The translations under genes and the position numbers were made by a program. A stretch of 57,193 nucleotides of DNA from positions 1 through 57,193 of the forward strand of contig DATFKK010000197.1 in NCBI GenBank assembly GCA_035268685.1, given 5' to 3'. Of the stretch, positions 49,432 to 57,193 are shown one piece after another (positions within the stretch are counted from its first letter, which is position 1; every line of letters begins with the position of its first letter). The notes under the pieces are model-generated. The model searched no databases and was not told the DNA's origin. It worked only from the letters and a program-made list of their open reading frames with translations. Source of the stretch: Candidatus Krumholzibacteriia bacterium (GTDB lineage Bacteria; Krumholzibacteriota; Krumholzibacteriia; JAJRXK01).

Positions 49432-49974
49432 CTAGGCCTTGGTGGCCGACTTCCCGGCCTTGCGCTGCACTTTCTCGTCGGCATAGCGCACACCCTTGCC
49501 CTTGTAGGGCTCGGGCGGACGCAGATCGCGGATCTCGGCCGCGATCTGTCCGACCACCTGCTTGCTCGAGCCCTTCACGACCACCTTGGTCTGCTCGGGG
49601 ACCTCGAAGGTGATGCCCTCGGGCGCCGGCACCTCGATCGGGTGCGAATAGCCCAGGTTCATCACCAGATTCCTGCCCTTCAGCTCGGCGCGGTATCCCA
49701 CACCGACGATCGTGAGCTCTCGCGAGAATCCCTCGCTCACACCCTTGACCTGGTTCGCGATCAACGCGCGCACCAGACCGTGGTTGGAGCGGTCACGGGG
49801 ATGCTCACTCGGCCGCGAGCAGACGACGTTGCCGTCTTCGACCTTGATCTCGATCCCGGCCGGGATGTGCTGACGCAGTTCACCCTTCGGGCCCTTCACG
49901 ATCGAGAGGCTCTCCTCGATCTCGATCTCGACGCCCGAGGGCAGCGGAATCGGCTTCAGACCGACGCGCGACAT
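49432..49974 (-). CDS. rplF: 50S ribosomal protein L6
   Basis: 180 residues from ATG 49974 ([15 protein letters not shown]); an upstream in-frame ATG is not conserved in the family. Core includes [28 protein letters not shown] and the C-terminal [14 protein letters not shown]. Confidence 0.97.
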   Translation of the reverse strand: MSRVGLKPIPLPSGVEIEIEESLSIVKGPKGELRQHIPAGIEIKVEDGNVVCSRPSEHPRDRSNHGLVRALIANQVKGVSEGFSRELTIVGVGYRAELKGRNLVMNLGYSHPIEVPAPEGITFEVPEQTKVVVKGSSKQVVGQIAAEIRDLRPPEPYKGKGVRYADEKVQRKAGKSATKA

Positions 49975-49990
49975 GATGCCTCCAGTCGAA

Positions 49991-50386
49991 CTACCAGACC
50001 TTGCAGAGAACCTCGCCACCGACACCGGCCATGCGGGCCTGGTGTCCGGTGAGGATTCCCTTCGATGTCGACACGACGGCTGTTCCGTAACCGCCGAGAA
50101 CCTTGGGGATCTCGTCCTTCGGGACGTAGCGCCGCAGTCCCGGCTTGCTCACGCGTTCGATCCCCTCGAACGCCGGAATCCGTTCCTCGCTGTACTTGAG
50201 GTAGATCCGCAGGGTGCCCTGCGGGCCCTCCTCGAGGAACTTCACCGAACGCAGGTACCCCTCGCGCACGAGAAGCTCCGCCACCGCCCGCTTCATCTTG
50301 CTGGCGGGAATGTCCACCCGGCGCTTACGCGCCTTGGCTCCGTTGCGGATGCGGGTCAGCATGTCCGCGATCGGATCGGTCATCAT
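49991..50386 (-). CDS. rpsH: 30S ribosomal protein S8
   Basis: 131 residues: TDPIADMLTRIRNGAKARK, YLKYSEERIPAFEGIERVSKPG and the end VSTSKGILTGHQARMAGVGG. Starts at ATG 50386 or the adjacent ATG 50383. Binds 16S rRNA and is the usual translational regulator of spc operons. Confidence 0.97.
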   Translation of the reverse strand: MMTDPIADMLTRIRNGAKARKRRVDIPASKMKRAVAELLVREGYLRSVKFLEEGPQGTLRIYLKYSEERIPAFEGIERVSKPGLRRYVPKDEIPKVLGGYGTAVVSTSKGILTGHQARMAGVGGEVLCKVW

Positions 50387-50416
50387 GGCTCGCTCGTCTC
50401 CTGACTCGGTGGATCG

Positions 50417-50602
50417 CTACCAGCTGGCCTTGACCACACCCGGGATGTCGCCCTTGAGCGCCAGGTCCCGGAAGCAGATCCGACACAGACCGAACTTGCG
50501 GTAATAGGCACGCGCACGGCCGCAGCGGCGGCAGCGGTTGTACGCCCTCACCTTGAACTTGGGCTTCTTGTTGGCCTTCACGATCAGGCACTTCTTCGCC
50601 AC
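50417..50602 (-). CDS. rpsN: 30S ribosomal protein S14, zinc-binding type Z
   Basis: 61 residues, the short zinc-dependent form: CRRCGR and [10 protein letters not shown] supply four Cys ligands. Ends [11 protein letters not shown]. Located between rplE and rpsH. Confidence 0.97.
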   Translation of the reverse strand: MAKKCLIVKANKKPKFKVRAYNRCRRCGRARAYYRKFGLCRICFRDLALKGDIPGVVKASW

Positions 50603-50618
50603 GTCTTGGTCCTTTGGC

Positions 50619-51155
50619 TCAGTTCCGGAACGGCATTCCGAAGAGGCGCAGCAGCTCGCGGCCCTCTTCGTCGGTCTTCGCCGAGGTCACCACCGTCACG
50701 TTCATCCCCCGCACCGCGTCGATCTTGTCGAAGTCGATCTCCGGGAAGATGAACTGCTCCTTCAGACCGAGGTTGTAGTCTCCTCGGCCACTCATCTTGC
50801 CCGGCACGCCGCGGAAGTCGCGGACACGCGGCAGGGCCACATTGATCAATCGGTCCAGGAACTCCCACATGCGCTCGCCTCGCAGGGTGACGCGGGCGCC
50901 GATCGGCATGCCCTCGCGCAGCTTGAAGTTACTGATCGACTTCCGGGCACGGCGCACCTCGGGCTTCTGCCCGGTGATGGCGGTGAGGTCCTTCACCGCC
51001 GCCTCCATGTGCGAGGCGCTCTCGATCGCCTTTCCCACGCCCATGTTCACGACGACCTTCTCGATCCGGGGCACTTCCATGACGTTCCCGTACTGGAACT
51101 TCTCCTGGAGCGCCGGGGCGACCGTCTTCTGATAGTCTTCTCTCAAGCGAGCCAT
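50619..51155 (-). CDS. rplE: 50S ribosomal protein L5
   Basis: 178 residues: [61 protein letters not shown] and [11 protein letters not shown]. Contacts 5S rRNA and P-site tRNA. Confidence 0.97.
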   Translation of the reverse strand: MARLREDYQKTVAPALQEKFQYGNVMEVPRIEKVVVNMGVGKAIESASHMEAAVKDLTAITGQKPEVRRARKSISNFKLREGMPIGARVTLRGERMWEFLDRLINVALPRVRDFRGVPGKMSGRGDYNLGLKEQFIFPEIDFDKIDAVRGMNVTVVTSAKTDEEGRELLRLFGMPFRN

Positions 51156-51193
51156 GTCGTTTCGACCTCTCTAGCGGTGCTCGGCTTCCGAAC

Positions 51194-51439
51194 TCACGAC
51201 TTCTCGGTGCCGCGCGAACCCTTCGACACCAGCTTCACGTTGCTGATGGCGATCGGGGCCTCGGCCTCGACGATCCCGCCCTGCGATTGACCGCGGACCT
51301 GCTTCTTGTGCCGCTTGGTCAATCGAACCTTCTCGACCGTCACCCGATCCTTCTTCCGGTCGATGTGGATCACACGGCCCTGCTTGCCGCGGTCGTCGCC
51401 GGCGATCACTTCGACGATGTCGTTACGCGCGATCTTCAT
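51194..51439 (-). CDS. rplX: 50S ribosomal protein L24 (short)
   Basis: 81 residues: a KOW domain, ARNDIVEVIAGDDRGKQGRV, then VRLTKRHKK, GGIVEAEAPIAISNVKLV. About 20 residues shorter than the common form, with no C-terminal extension. Confidence 0.95.
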   Translation of the reverse strand: MKIARNDIVEVIAGDDRGKQGRVIHIDRKKDRVTVEKVRLTKRHKKQVRGQSQGGIVEAEAPIAISNVKLVSKGSRGTEKS

Positions 51440-51453
51440 GATTCCTCCGACGC

Positions 51454-51822
51454 CTACAGCACTTCGGGAGCCAGGGAGAGGATGCGCATGAACTTGCGCT
51501 CGCGGAGCTCGCGCGCGACGGGTCCGAAGATACGCGTCCCGACCGGCTCCTTCTCCTCGTTGATGATGACCACGGCGTTGTCGCTGAAGCGGATGTAGCT
51601 GCCGTCACGCCGGCGCTGTTCCTTCCGCGTCCGAACGATCACGCCCTTGACCACCGAACCCTTCTTGATCGTCCCGTCGGGCAACGCCGTCTTCACGGTG
51701 AGGACCACGACGTCACCCACGTGGGCGTAGCGGCGATTCGTGCCCCCGAGCACGCGGATGCACTTCGCCGTCTTGGCCCCCGAGTTGTCCGCCACGTTCA
51801 GCAGCGTTTCTTCCTGGATCAT
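51454..51822 (-). CDS. rplN: 50S ribosomal protein L14
   Basis: 122 residues, normal: [56 protein letters not shown]. Confidence 0.98.
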   Translation of the reverse strand: MIQEETLLNVADNSGAKTAKCIRVLGGTNRRYAHVGDVVVLTVKTALPDGTIKKGSVVKGVIVRTRKEQRRRDGSYIRFSDNAVVIINEEKEPVGTRIFGPVARELRERKFMRILSLAPEVL

Positions 51823-51865
51823 CTCGCTCGCCCTTCCGCCTGCGCGGTTTCCTGAGAACGACTGA

Positions 51866-52150
51866 CTACTTGGCGCGTTCGACGACCTCGAGCAGCCGCC
51901 ATCGCTTCAACTTGCTCAGCGGACGCGTGCCCATCACGCGAACCACGTCGCCCTCGCGAGCGTCGTTCGTCTCGTCGTGCACGTGCAGCTTCGTGGACTT
52001 CTTGATGAACCGCTCGTAGAGCGGATGACGAACACGGCGCGTCACGCGAACCACGATCGTCTTGTCCATCTTGACGCTCTCCACGACTCCCTGCCGCACG
52101 GTGCGCGCATTGCGCTCGGGCTGGGTGTCGACCTGGGTCTCGTCGGTCAT
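51866..52150 (-). CDS. rpsQ: 30S ribosomal protein S17
   Basis: 94 residues from ATG 52150, which has AGGAGACCGAAG ahead; a further ATG 33 bases upstream lacks a site. Core: [39 protein letters not shown]. Confidence 0.95.
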   Translation of the reverse strand: MTDETQVDTQPERNARTVRQGVVESVKMDKTIVVRVTRRVRHPLYERFIKKSTKLHVHDETNDAREGDVVRVMGTRPLSKLKRWRLLEVVERAK

Positions 52151-52209
52151 CTTCGGTCTCCTGTCCGGCGTGGCTCGCGCCACCCCGAATCACCCGGTTC
52201 GCCGTCAGC

Positions 52210-52419
52210 TCAGTCGCGAGCGGACTCGGCTTCCTTCTGCTTCTCGGTCAGGACGGTCTTCATGCGAGCCAGCTCACGACGCGCCGCCCGGTAGTTCAGC
52301 GGGTTGTCCAGCGTGCGCCCCTTGAGCTTGATCCGCATGTTCATGAGGTTCTCCGACTCCTCGGCGATCCGGGCCTCGAGCTCCTCGACCGAGAGGTCAC
52401 GCATCTCGAAGGTCTTCAT
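52210..52419 (-). CDS. rpmC: 50S ribosomal protein L29
   Basis: 69 residues: MRDLSVEELEARIAEESENL, NPLNYRAARRELARMKTVL. Two-helix protein at the exit tunnel. Its ATG directly follows the rplP stop. Confidence 0.96.
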   Translation of the reverse strand: MKTFEMRDLSVEELEARIAEESENLMNMRIKLKGRTLDNPLNYRAARRELARMKTVLTEKQKEAESARD

Positions 52420-52833
52420 CTAGTCGTCCTCCCGCTCGATGAAGCGCACGGGGATCGGCAGCTTGTGGCGCCCGCGGGTCAGCGCCTCGCGAGCCAGCTC
52501 CTCGCTCACACCACCGAGCTCGAACAGGACCCGCCCCGGCTTCACCACGGCGACCCAGTACTCGGGCGCTCCCTTGCCCTTGCCCATGCGGGTCTCGGCC
52601 GGCTTCATGGTGATCGGCTTGTCCGGGAAGATGCGGATCCACAGCTTGCCCTGACGCTTCACGTGGCGCGTGATCGCGATACGCGCGGCCTCGATCTGCC
52701 GGGCGGTGATCCAACCCGCCTCCGAGGCCTGCAGCGCGTAACGACCGAACGACACCCGCGAGCCGCGGTGCGCGAGGCCCCTCATGCGCCCCTTCTGCTG
52801 CTTTCGATGCTTGACTCGCTTCGGCATCAACAT
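52420..52833 (-). CDS. rplP: 50S ribosomal protein L16
   Basis: 137 residues. ATG 52833, one base after the rpsC stop, has GGAGG nine bases ahead; ATG 52827 is the usual family start but is farther from it. Core: [40 protein letters not shown]. Confidence 0.96.
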   Translation of the reverse strand: MLMPKRVKHRKQQKGRMRGLAHRGSRVSFGRYALQASEAGWITARQIEAARIAITRHVKRQGKLWIRIFPDKPITMKPAETRMGKGKGAPEYWVAVVKPGRVLFELGGVSEELAREALTRGRHKLPIPVRFIEREDD

Positions 52834-52834
52834 G

Positions 52835-53506
52835 TCAGAGCGCCTCCTGGACCTCGTTGGCGAGCTTCTTCTTGAATTCCATGGGGTGGACCTCTCCCTT
52901 GCAGATCCACACCTTCACGCCGATGGTCCCGTAGGTCGTGAACGAGACCGCGGTCCCGTAGTCGACATCGGCGCGCAGCGTGTGCAGAGGCACCGATCCC
53001 TCGTGGTAGCTCTCCACGCGGCCCATCTCGGCGCCACCCAGGCGACCACCGCACCGGATCCGGATACCCTTGGCCCCCATACGCATGGCCGTCGCGATGG
53101 CCTTCTTCATGGCCCGCCGGAAACTCACGCGCTGCGCGAGCTGGTGGGCGATGTGTTCGGCCACGAGGACCGAGGTCAGCTCGGGCTTCTTGACCTCTTT
53201 CACGTCGAGCGTGACCGACTTGCCCGAGAGCTTCTGCAGATCACCGCGGAGCTTGTCGACCGTCGCGCCCTTGCGACCGATCACCACGCCGGGACGCGAG
53301 GTCTGCAGCGTGACGGTGACCTTCTTCGGGCTGCGCTTGATCTGGCAGTCGGCGATCCCGGCGTTCCCGACCTGCTTCTGCACCATCTTCCGGATCGCGA
53401 TGTCCTCCTCGAGCCAGTCCGCGTAGCTCTTGTGCGCGAACCACTTCGAGTTCCAATCCTTGATGATTCCCAGGCGGAATCCGGTCGGATGCGTCTTCTG
53501 ACCCAT
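52835..53506 (-). CDS. rpsC: 30S ribosomal protein S3
   Basis: 223 residues: [22 protein letters not shown] domain with [16 protein letters not shown], and the C-terminal [36 protein letters not shown]. Standard. Confidence 0.98.
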   Translation of the reverse strand: MGQKTHPTGFRLGIIKDWNSKWFAHKSYADWLEEDIAIRKMVQKQVGNAGIADCQIKRSPKKVTVTLQTSRPGVVIGRKGATVDKLRGDLQKLSGKSVTLDVKEVKKPELTSVLVAEHIAHQLAQRVSFRRAMKKAIATAMRMGAKGIRIRCGGRLGGAEMGRVESYHEGSVPLHTLRADVDYGTAVSFTTYGTIGVKVWICKGEVHPMEFKKKLANEVQEAL

Positions 53507-53520
53507 GTGGTCTGCCTTCC

Positions 53521-53889
53521 TTACTCGGCGGCTTCGGTCGCCTCGTCGGCGAGCGCTCGCACGACGACCTTCACGTGACTGGTGCGCTTGCGGATACGGA
53601 ACGCGCGACCCTGGGCGCGCGGCCGGATCCGCTTGAAGGTCGGGCCCTCGTCGACCCGGATCTCGTGGACCACGAAGTCCTCTTCGCTCATCCCGACGTT
53701 CTCGTCGTGCTGCTTCGCATTCGCGACCGCCGACAGGATCGTCTTCTGGAGGATGGGCGCGGCCTTCTTCGGCATGAGCTCGAGGGCGTGCACCGCTTCC
53801 TCGACCCCCATACCGCGCACCGCGTCCGCCACCAGGCGAACCTTGCGCGCCGAGATCCGGTTGAATCGGGAGATCGCCGTGCTCTGCAT
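53521..53889 (-). CDS. rplV: 50S ribosomal protein L22
   Basis: 122 residues: [59 protein letters not shown], with a short acidic tail ([11 protein letters not shown]). Confidence 0.97.
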   Translation of the reverse strand: MQSTAISRFNRISARKVRLVADAVRGMGVEEAVHALELMPKKAAPILQKTILSAVANAKQHDENVGMSEEDFVVHEIRVDEGPTFKRIRPRAQGRAFRIRKRTSHVKVVVRALADEATEAAE

Positions 53890-53904
53890 GGTTCTGCTCC
53901 TGCG

Positions 53905-54174
53905 CTACTTCTTGCCCTTGGTCGTATGACCGCGGTACGTACGGGTGGGCGCGAACTCTCCGAGCTTGTGCCCGACCATGTTCTCCTGCACGTAGACGGG
54001 AACGAACTGCTTCCCGTTGTGCACGGCGATCGTGTGGCCCAGGAACTCGGGAACGATCGTGCAGTTCCGGGCCCAGGTCTTCACGACCTTCTTCTCGCTC
54101 TTCGAATTCAGGACCTCGACCTTCATGAGGAGCGAGTCCTCTACGAACGGGCCCTTCTTGATCGAACGTGCCAT
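53905..54174 (-). CDS. rpsS: 30S ribosomal protein S19
   Basis: 89 residues: [59 protein letters not shown]. Standard. Confidence 0.98.
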   Translation of the reverse strand: MARSIKKGPFVEDSLLMKVEVLNSKSEKKVVKTWARNCTIVPEFLGHTIAVHNGKQFVPVYVQENMVGHKLGEFAPTRTYRGHTTKGKK

Positions 54175-54210
54175 GCGGCGATCTCCTCGTCGGTGTCGAC
54201 CGACAGCCTG

Positions 54211-55038
54211 CTACTTCTGGTTCCGACGACGGACGATGAACTTGTCACTGGGCTTGTTACGCCGGGTCTTCATGCCCTTGGTCTTCCAGCCCCACGGCGA
54301 CACCGGGTGCCCGCCACCCGAGCTCTTGCCCTCACCACCACCCATGGGGTGATCGATCGGGTTCATGGCCACACCGCGAACGTGCGGTCGACGCCCGAGC
54401 CAACGGCTCTTGCCGGCCTTGCCCCGCACCACGTTCTCGTGCGTGGGATTGCCGACCTCGCCGATGGTGGCCTGGCAGGTGCGGTGCACCATGCGCATCT
54501 CGCCGCTCGGCAGACGAAGGGTGACCTGGTTGCCCTCCTTCGCCATGACCTGCGCGTAGGTCCCGGCGCCGCGCGCCAACTGACCGCCGCGCCCCGGTAC
54601 CATCTCGACGTTGTGCACCAGCGTGCCCAGTGGCACCCGTTCGAGCGGCATGGCATTGCCGACGTTGAACGGGGCTTGCGAGCCCGACACGACCTTCGCG
54701 CCGACCTCGAGGCCCTTGGGCGCGATGATGTAGCGTTTCTCGCCGTCGATGTAGTGCAGGAGCGCGATCCGGGCCGAGCGGTTGGGATCGTATTCGATCG
54801 CCGCGACCCGGGCCTCGATGTCGTGCTTCTTGCGCTTGAAATCGATCAGACGGTAGCGCCGTTTGTGACCGCCACCACGGTGACGGCTGGTGATCCGGCC
54901 ACGGTTGTTGCGGCCACCCGTACGCTTGCGCGGCTCCAGTAGCGCCTTCTCGGGCTCACTCTTCGTGACGTCCGAGAAGTCCGACACCGTGCGGTAGCGA
55001 GCGGACGGGGTCACCGGCTTGAACTTCTTGACTCCCAT
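54211..55038 (-). CDS. rplB: 50S ribosomal protein L2
   Basis: 275 residues from ATG 55038 ([18 protein letters not shown]). Contains [19 protein letters not shown], the peptidyl-transferase-proximal region [19 protein letters not shown], and ends in a basic tail. An upstream in-frame ATG is not conserved. Confidence 0.98.
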   Translation of the reverse strand: MGVKKFKPVTPSARYRTVSDFSDVTKSEPEKALLEPRKRTGGRNNRGRITSRHRGGGHKRRYRLIDFKRKKHDIEARVAAIEYDPNRSARIALLHYIDGEKRYIIAPKGLEVGAKVVSGSQAPFNVGNAMPLERVPLGTLVHNVEMVPGRGGQLARGAGTYAQVMAKEGNQVTLRLPSGEMRMVHRTCQATIGEVGNPTHENVVRGKAGKSRWLGRRPHVRGVAMNPIDHPMGGGEGKSSGGGHPVSPWGWKTKGMKTRRNKPSDKFIVRRRNQK

Positions 55039-55058
55039 GAGACCTCTCTCCCAGCGCC

Positions 55059-55346
55059 TCAGACCACGTCGAACAGGTCGATCTTGTCGCCTTCGCCGAC
55101 CGTGACGACGGCCTTCTTCCATCCGGGACGGCGCCCGGTGTACATGCCGAGTCGCTTGGGTTTGCCCTTCACGTTCATGGTGCGGACGTCGAGAACCTTC
55201 ACGCCGAAGTAGCGTTCCACGGCCTGTCGGATCTCGACCTTGTTGGCCGCCGGAGCGACCTCGAAGACGTACTTGTTGCTCTCACCCATTGCGGTGGTCT
55301 TCTCGGTCACCACCGGACGGACGATCACCCGCGTCAGATCCTTCAT
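55059..55346 (-). CDS. rplW: 50S ribosomal protein L23
   Basis: 95 residues: [40 protein letters not shown]. Start overlaps the rplD stop as ATGA. Docking site for trigger factor and SRP. Confidence 0.97.
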   Translation of the reverse strand: MKDLTRVIVRPVVTEKTTAMGESNKYVFEVAPAANKVEIRQAVERYFGVKVLDVRTMNVKGKPKRLGMYTGRRPGWKKAVVTVGEGDKIDLFDVV

Positions 55347-55972
55347 GCTCCGAACACCTCCGTCACCTGCTGGAGCGACGCCTCGGTGAACACGAGCTCT
55401 TCGCTGCGAAGCACCCGGTAGGCGTTCAACTGATAGGCCGGGATCACGTCGACACCCTCGATGTTGCGCAGGGACCTGTAGAGCGTGTTCCCGTCTCCGG
55501 GTACGACGAACAGGACCTTCTTGTCGCTCAGCCCCATGTTCCCGAGCACCGACACCATGATCCGGGTCTTCGGGGCGTCCAGCGACGGATCCTCGACCAC
55601 GGAGATGGCCCGGTTGGCAGCGCGATCGCTGAGCGCGCTCAACAGAGCCAGGCGCCGGACCTTTCGGTTGAGCCGGGTCCTGTGGTCCCGCGGCTTCGGC
55701 CCGAAGGTCGTGCCACCGCCCGAACGAATCGGCGACTTCAGGGAGCCGGCGCGCGCGCGCCCCGTTCCCTTCTGGCGGAAGAGCTTGGTCCCGGAGTAGG
55801 CGACCTCGCCCCGCTCCTTGGTCTTCGCCGTGCCCTGGCGCTGGTTCTTCAGGTAGACCTTGACGGTCTCGTACAGCGCCTGTTCGTGCACGGGGGCCTC
55901 GAACAGCAGCTCGGGGAGCCGCTGTTCGCTCTGCCCTTCACCGTTCTCGTTGAATCGCTTGGCCACTGCCAT
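55343..55972 (-). CDS. rplD: 50S ribosomal protein L4
   Basis: 209 residues: [58 protein letters not shown]. Standard; in many bacteria L4 also regulates the S10 operon. Confidence 0.97.
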   Translation of the reverse strand: MAVAKRFNENGEGQSEQRLPELLFEAPVHEQALYETVKVYLKNQRQGTAKTKERGEVAYSGTKLFRQKGTGRARAGSLKSPIRSGGGTTFGPKPRDHRTRLNRKVRRLALLSALSDRAANRAISVVEDPSLDAPKTRIMVSVLGNMGLSDKKVLFVVPGDGNTLYRSLRNIEGVDVIPAYQLNAYRVLRSEELVFTEASLQQVTEVFGA

Positions 55973-56026
55973 CGCAATGTCCTTCTGGACTCGAGTTCAT
56001 CGTCGGGACCGCGGTCCCGACCGTTC

Positions 56027-56659
56027 TCAGGCGCCCGTCGCCTGGACGAGCACGTATCCGTTCTTCGCCCCGGGCACGGCGCCCTTCACCAGGATCAGGT
56101 TGTTCTCGGTGTCGACACGCATCACCTGCAGGTTCTTCACCGTCCGCCGCTGGTTCCCGTACCGACCGGCCATCTTCTGGCCGCGATGGGTTCGGCTGGG
56201 CGTGGCGCACATGCCGATGGTTCCGGCACGCCGATGGTGGTGCGAACCATGGGTCTCGCGACCGCCGCCGAAGTCGTAGCGCTTCATCAGACCGGTGAAA
56301 CCGCGACCCTTCGTGTAGCCCGTGACCTTGACCGCACCGACGCCCTCGAAGGCGTCGACCGTCACCATCTGGCCGAGCTCGAGACCATCGGTCTCCTGCA
56401 CGCGGAACTCACGGAGCACGCGTTGTGGTCCCGCGCCGGCCCGGGTCACGTGGCCCATGTGCGCCTTCGGCGTGCGCTTGGGCTTGCGGTCGTTGCCGTA
56501 GCCGATCTGGACCGCCCGGTAGCCATCGGTCTCTTCCGTCTTGATCTGCGTGATCGGACACGGCCCGCACTCGAGCACGGTCACCGGCACCACCCGCCCG
56601 TCTTCGTCGAAGACCTGGGTCATGCCGACCTTCTTTCCGATCAGTCCTCGAACCGCCAT
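56027..56659 (-). CDS. rplC: 50S ribosomal protein L3
   Basis: 210 residues: [40 protein letters not shown], the methylated-Gln loop region and [17 protein letters not shown]. Standard. Confidence 0.98.
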   Translation of the reverse strand: MAVRGLIGKKVGMTQVFDEDGRVVPVTVLECGPCPITQIKTEETDGYRAVQIGYGNDRKPKRTPKAHMGHVTRAGAGPQRVLREFRVQETDGLELGQMVTVDAFEGVGAVKVTGYTKGRGFTGLMKRYDFGGGRETHGSHHHRRAGTIGMCATPSRTHRGQKMAGRYGNQRRTVKNLQVMRVDTENNLILVKGAVPGAKNGYVLVQATGA

Positions 56660-56669
56660 GACTGTCTCC

Positions 56670-56978
56670 TCAGACCTTCAGCTCGATGTCGACGCCCGCC
56701 GGCAGATTGAGCTTCATCAGCGCGTCCACCGTCTGATTGGTGGAGTTGACGATGTCGATCAGGCGCTTGTGCACCCGCAGCTCGAACTGCTCCCGCGACT
56801 TCTTGTCGACGTGGGGCGAACGGTTGACGGTGAACACCGACCGCTTGGTCGGCAGGGGCACCGGACCCCGGATGTCCGCGCCGGTCCGCTTCGCGGTGTC
56901 GCAGATGACCTGGGCCGACCGGTCCAGCGTCGTCGGCTCGTAGGCCTTCAAGCGGATCCGGATCTTCTGACGCGCCAT
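56670..56978 (-). CDS. rpsJ: 30S ribosomal protein S10
   Basis: 102 residues: [59 protein letters not shown]. First ribosomal protein gene of the S10 block, 81 bases after tuf. Confidence 0.98.
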   Translation of the reverse strand: MARQKIRIRLKAYEPTTLDRSAQVICDTAKRTGADIRGPVPLPTKRSVFTVNRSPHVDKKSREQFELRVHKRLIDIVNSTNQTVDALMKLNLPAGVDIELKV

Positions 56979-57059
56979 TCCTCGTTCTCCTGCTTCTTCG
57001 CGTTGCCGTGGGCGAACCGGCCGTTCCGGGCCACCCCCGAACGAATGCTGTCCGCCGGA

Positions 57060-57193
57060 CTACTCGTAGATCTCCGCGACGACACCGGCACCGACGGTGC
57101 GGCCGCCCTCGCGGATCGCGAAGCGGAGTCCCTCTTCCATTGCGATCGGGGTGATCAGATCCACCTGCAGCTCCACGTTGTCGCCCGGCATCA
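57060..57193 (-). CDS. tuf: Elongation factor Tu, C-terminal fragment (cut by window end)
   Basis: The last 43 codons are present: [20 protein letters not shown], then [20 protein letters not shown] and the end IYE. This is domain III of EF-Tu. The rest lies beyond the right edge. tuf directly ahead of rpsJ is the classical str-S10 junction. Confidence 0.95.
   Translation of the reverse strand, partial: MPGDNVELQVDLITPIAMEEGLRFAIREGGRTVGAGVVAEIYE

Noticed and set aside
1-57193. CRISPR arrays, insertion sequences, integrases, attachment sites, rRNA and tRNA genes
   Set aside because: No direct-repeat arrays, transposase or integrase motifs, terminal inverted repeats or tRNA cloverleaf patterns were seen on either strand.

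Overview
This is a 57 kb, very GC-rich bacterial chromosome segment with dense, mostly overlapping genes. I see no insertion sequence, phage gene, CRISPR array, rRNA or tRNA. A secretin, outer-membrane porin and barrel proteins, Tat and lipoprotein signals and a NapA-type reductase indicate a Gram-negative (diderm) cell. FG-GAP and dockerin-like secreted proteins, a GldA/F/G-like ABC cassette and a C-terminal sorting-type domain suggest the Fibrobacterota-Chlorobiota-Bacteroidota neighbourhood (Krumholzibacteriota/Eisenbacteria-like). That placement is an inference.

Layout. 1-1554: end of a type IV pilus assembly locus (PilP-like end, PilQ-like secretin). 1555-6293: two divergent signalling operons with receivers, two PAS histidine kinases, an atypical receiver and a CheC-like protein. 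6296-23286: housekeeping and envelope genes: FG-GAP surface protein, MaeB-type malic enzyme, M23 peptidase, a compact PEP-utilising-type protein, a small barrel, an amidohydrolase, an ABC/Gld-like cassette, FabH and an aminotransferase.

23590-41557 is the most interesting part, a respiratory nitrogen-type module with its own regulation and cofactor supply. Right-going genes encode an octaheme Hao-family cytochrome c, a membrane hexaheme NapC-like quinol dehydrogenase, a tetraheme lipoprotein, Tat-exported NapA, NapD, NapG and NapH. Molybdenum cofactor genes follow in overlapping order: mobB, moaA, a MOSC protein, mobA, a moaC-moaB fusion and moeA. Left-going genes encode a histidine kinase with a periplasmic heme-c sensor domain, an NtrC-type sigma-54 activator, a porin with a candidate sigma-54 promoter and upstream inverted repeat, and a second NapD-like protein. 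The simplest reading is nitrate to nitrite by NapA and nitrite to ammonium by a reverse-acting Hao/NapC-like pair, under redox or ligand control through heme. NapB and NapC are absent here, and the tetraheme lipoprotein looks like a paralogue of the Hao N-terminus. It may take the place of NapB.

41565-57193: a small dockerin-like protein, a strong terminator hairpin, then on the minus strand the S10-spc-alpha ribosomal superoperon from tuf (cut by the window end) to rplQ, including secY, adk, map, infA and rpoA. rpsD is missing from its usual place between rpsK and rpoA. S5 and L17 carry unusual low-complexity tails.
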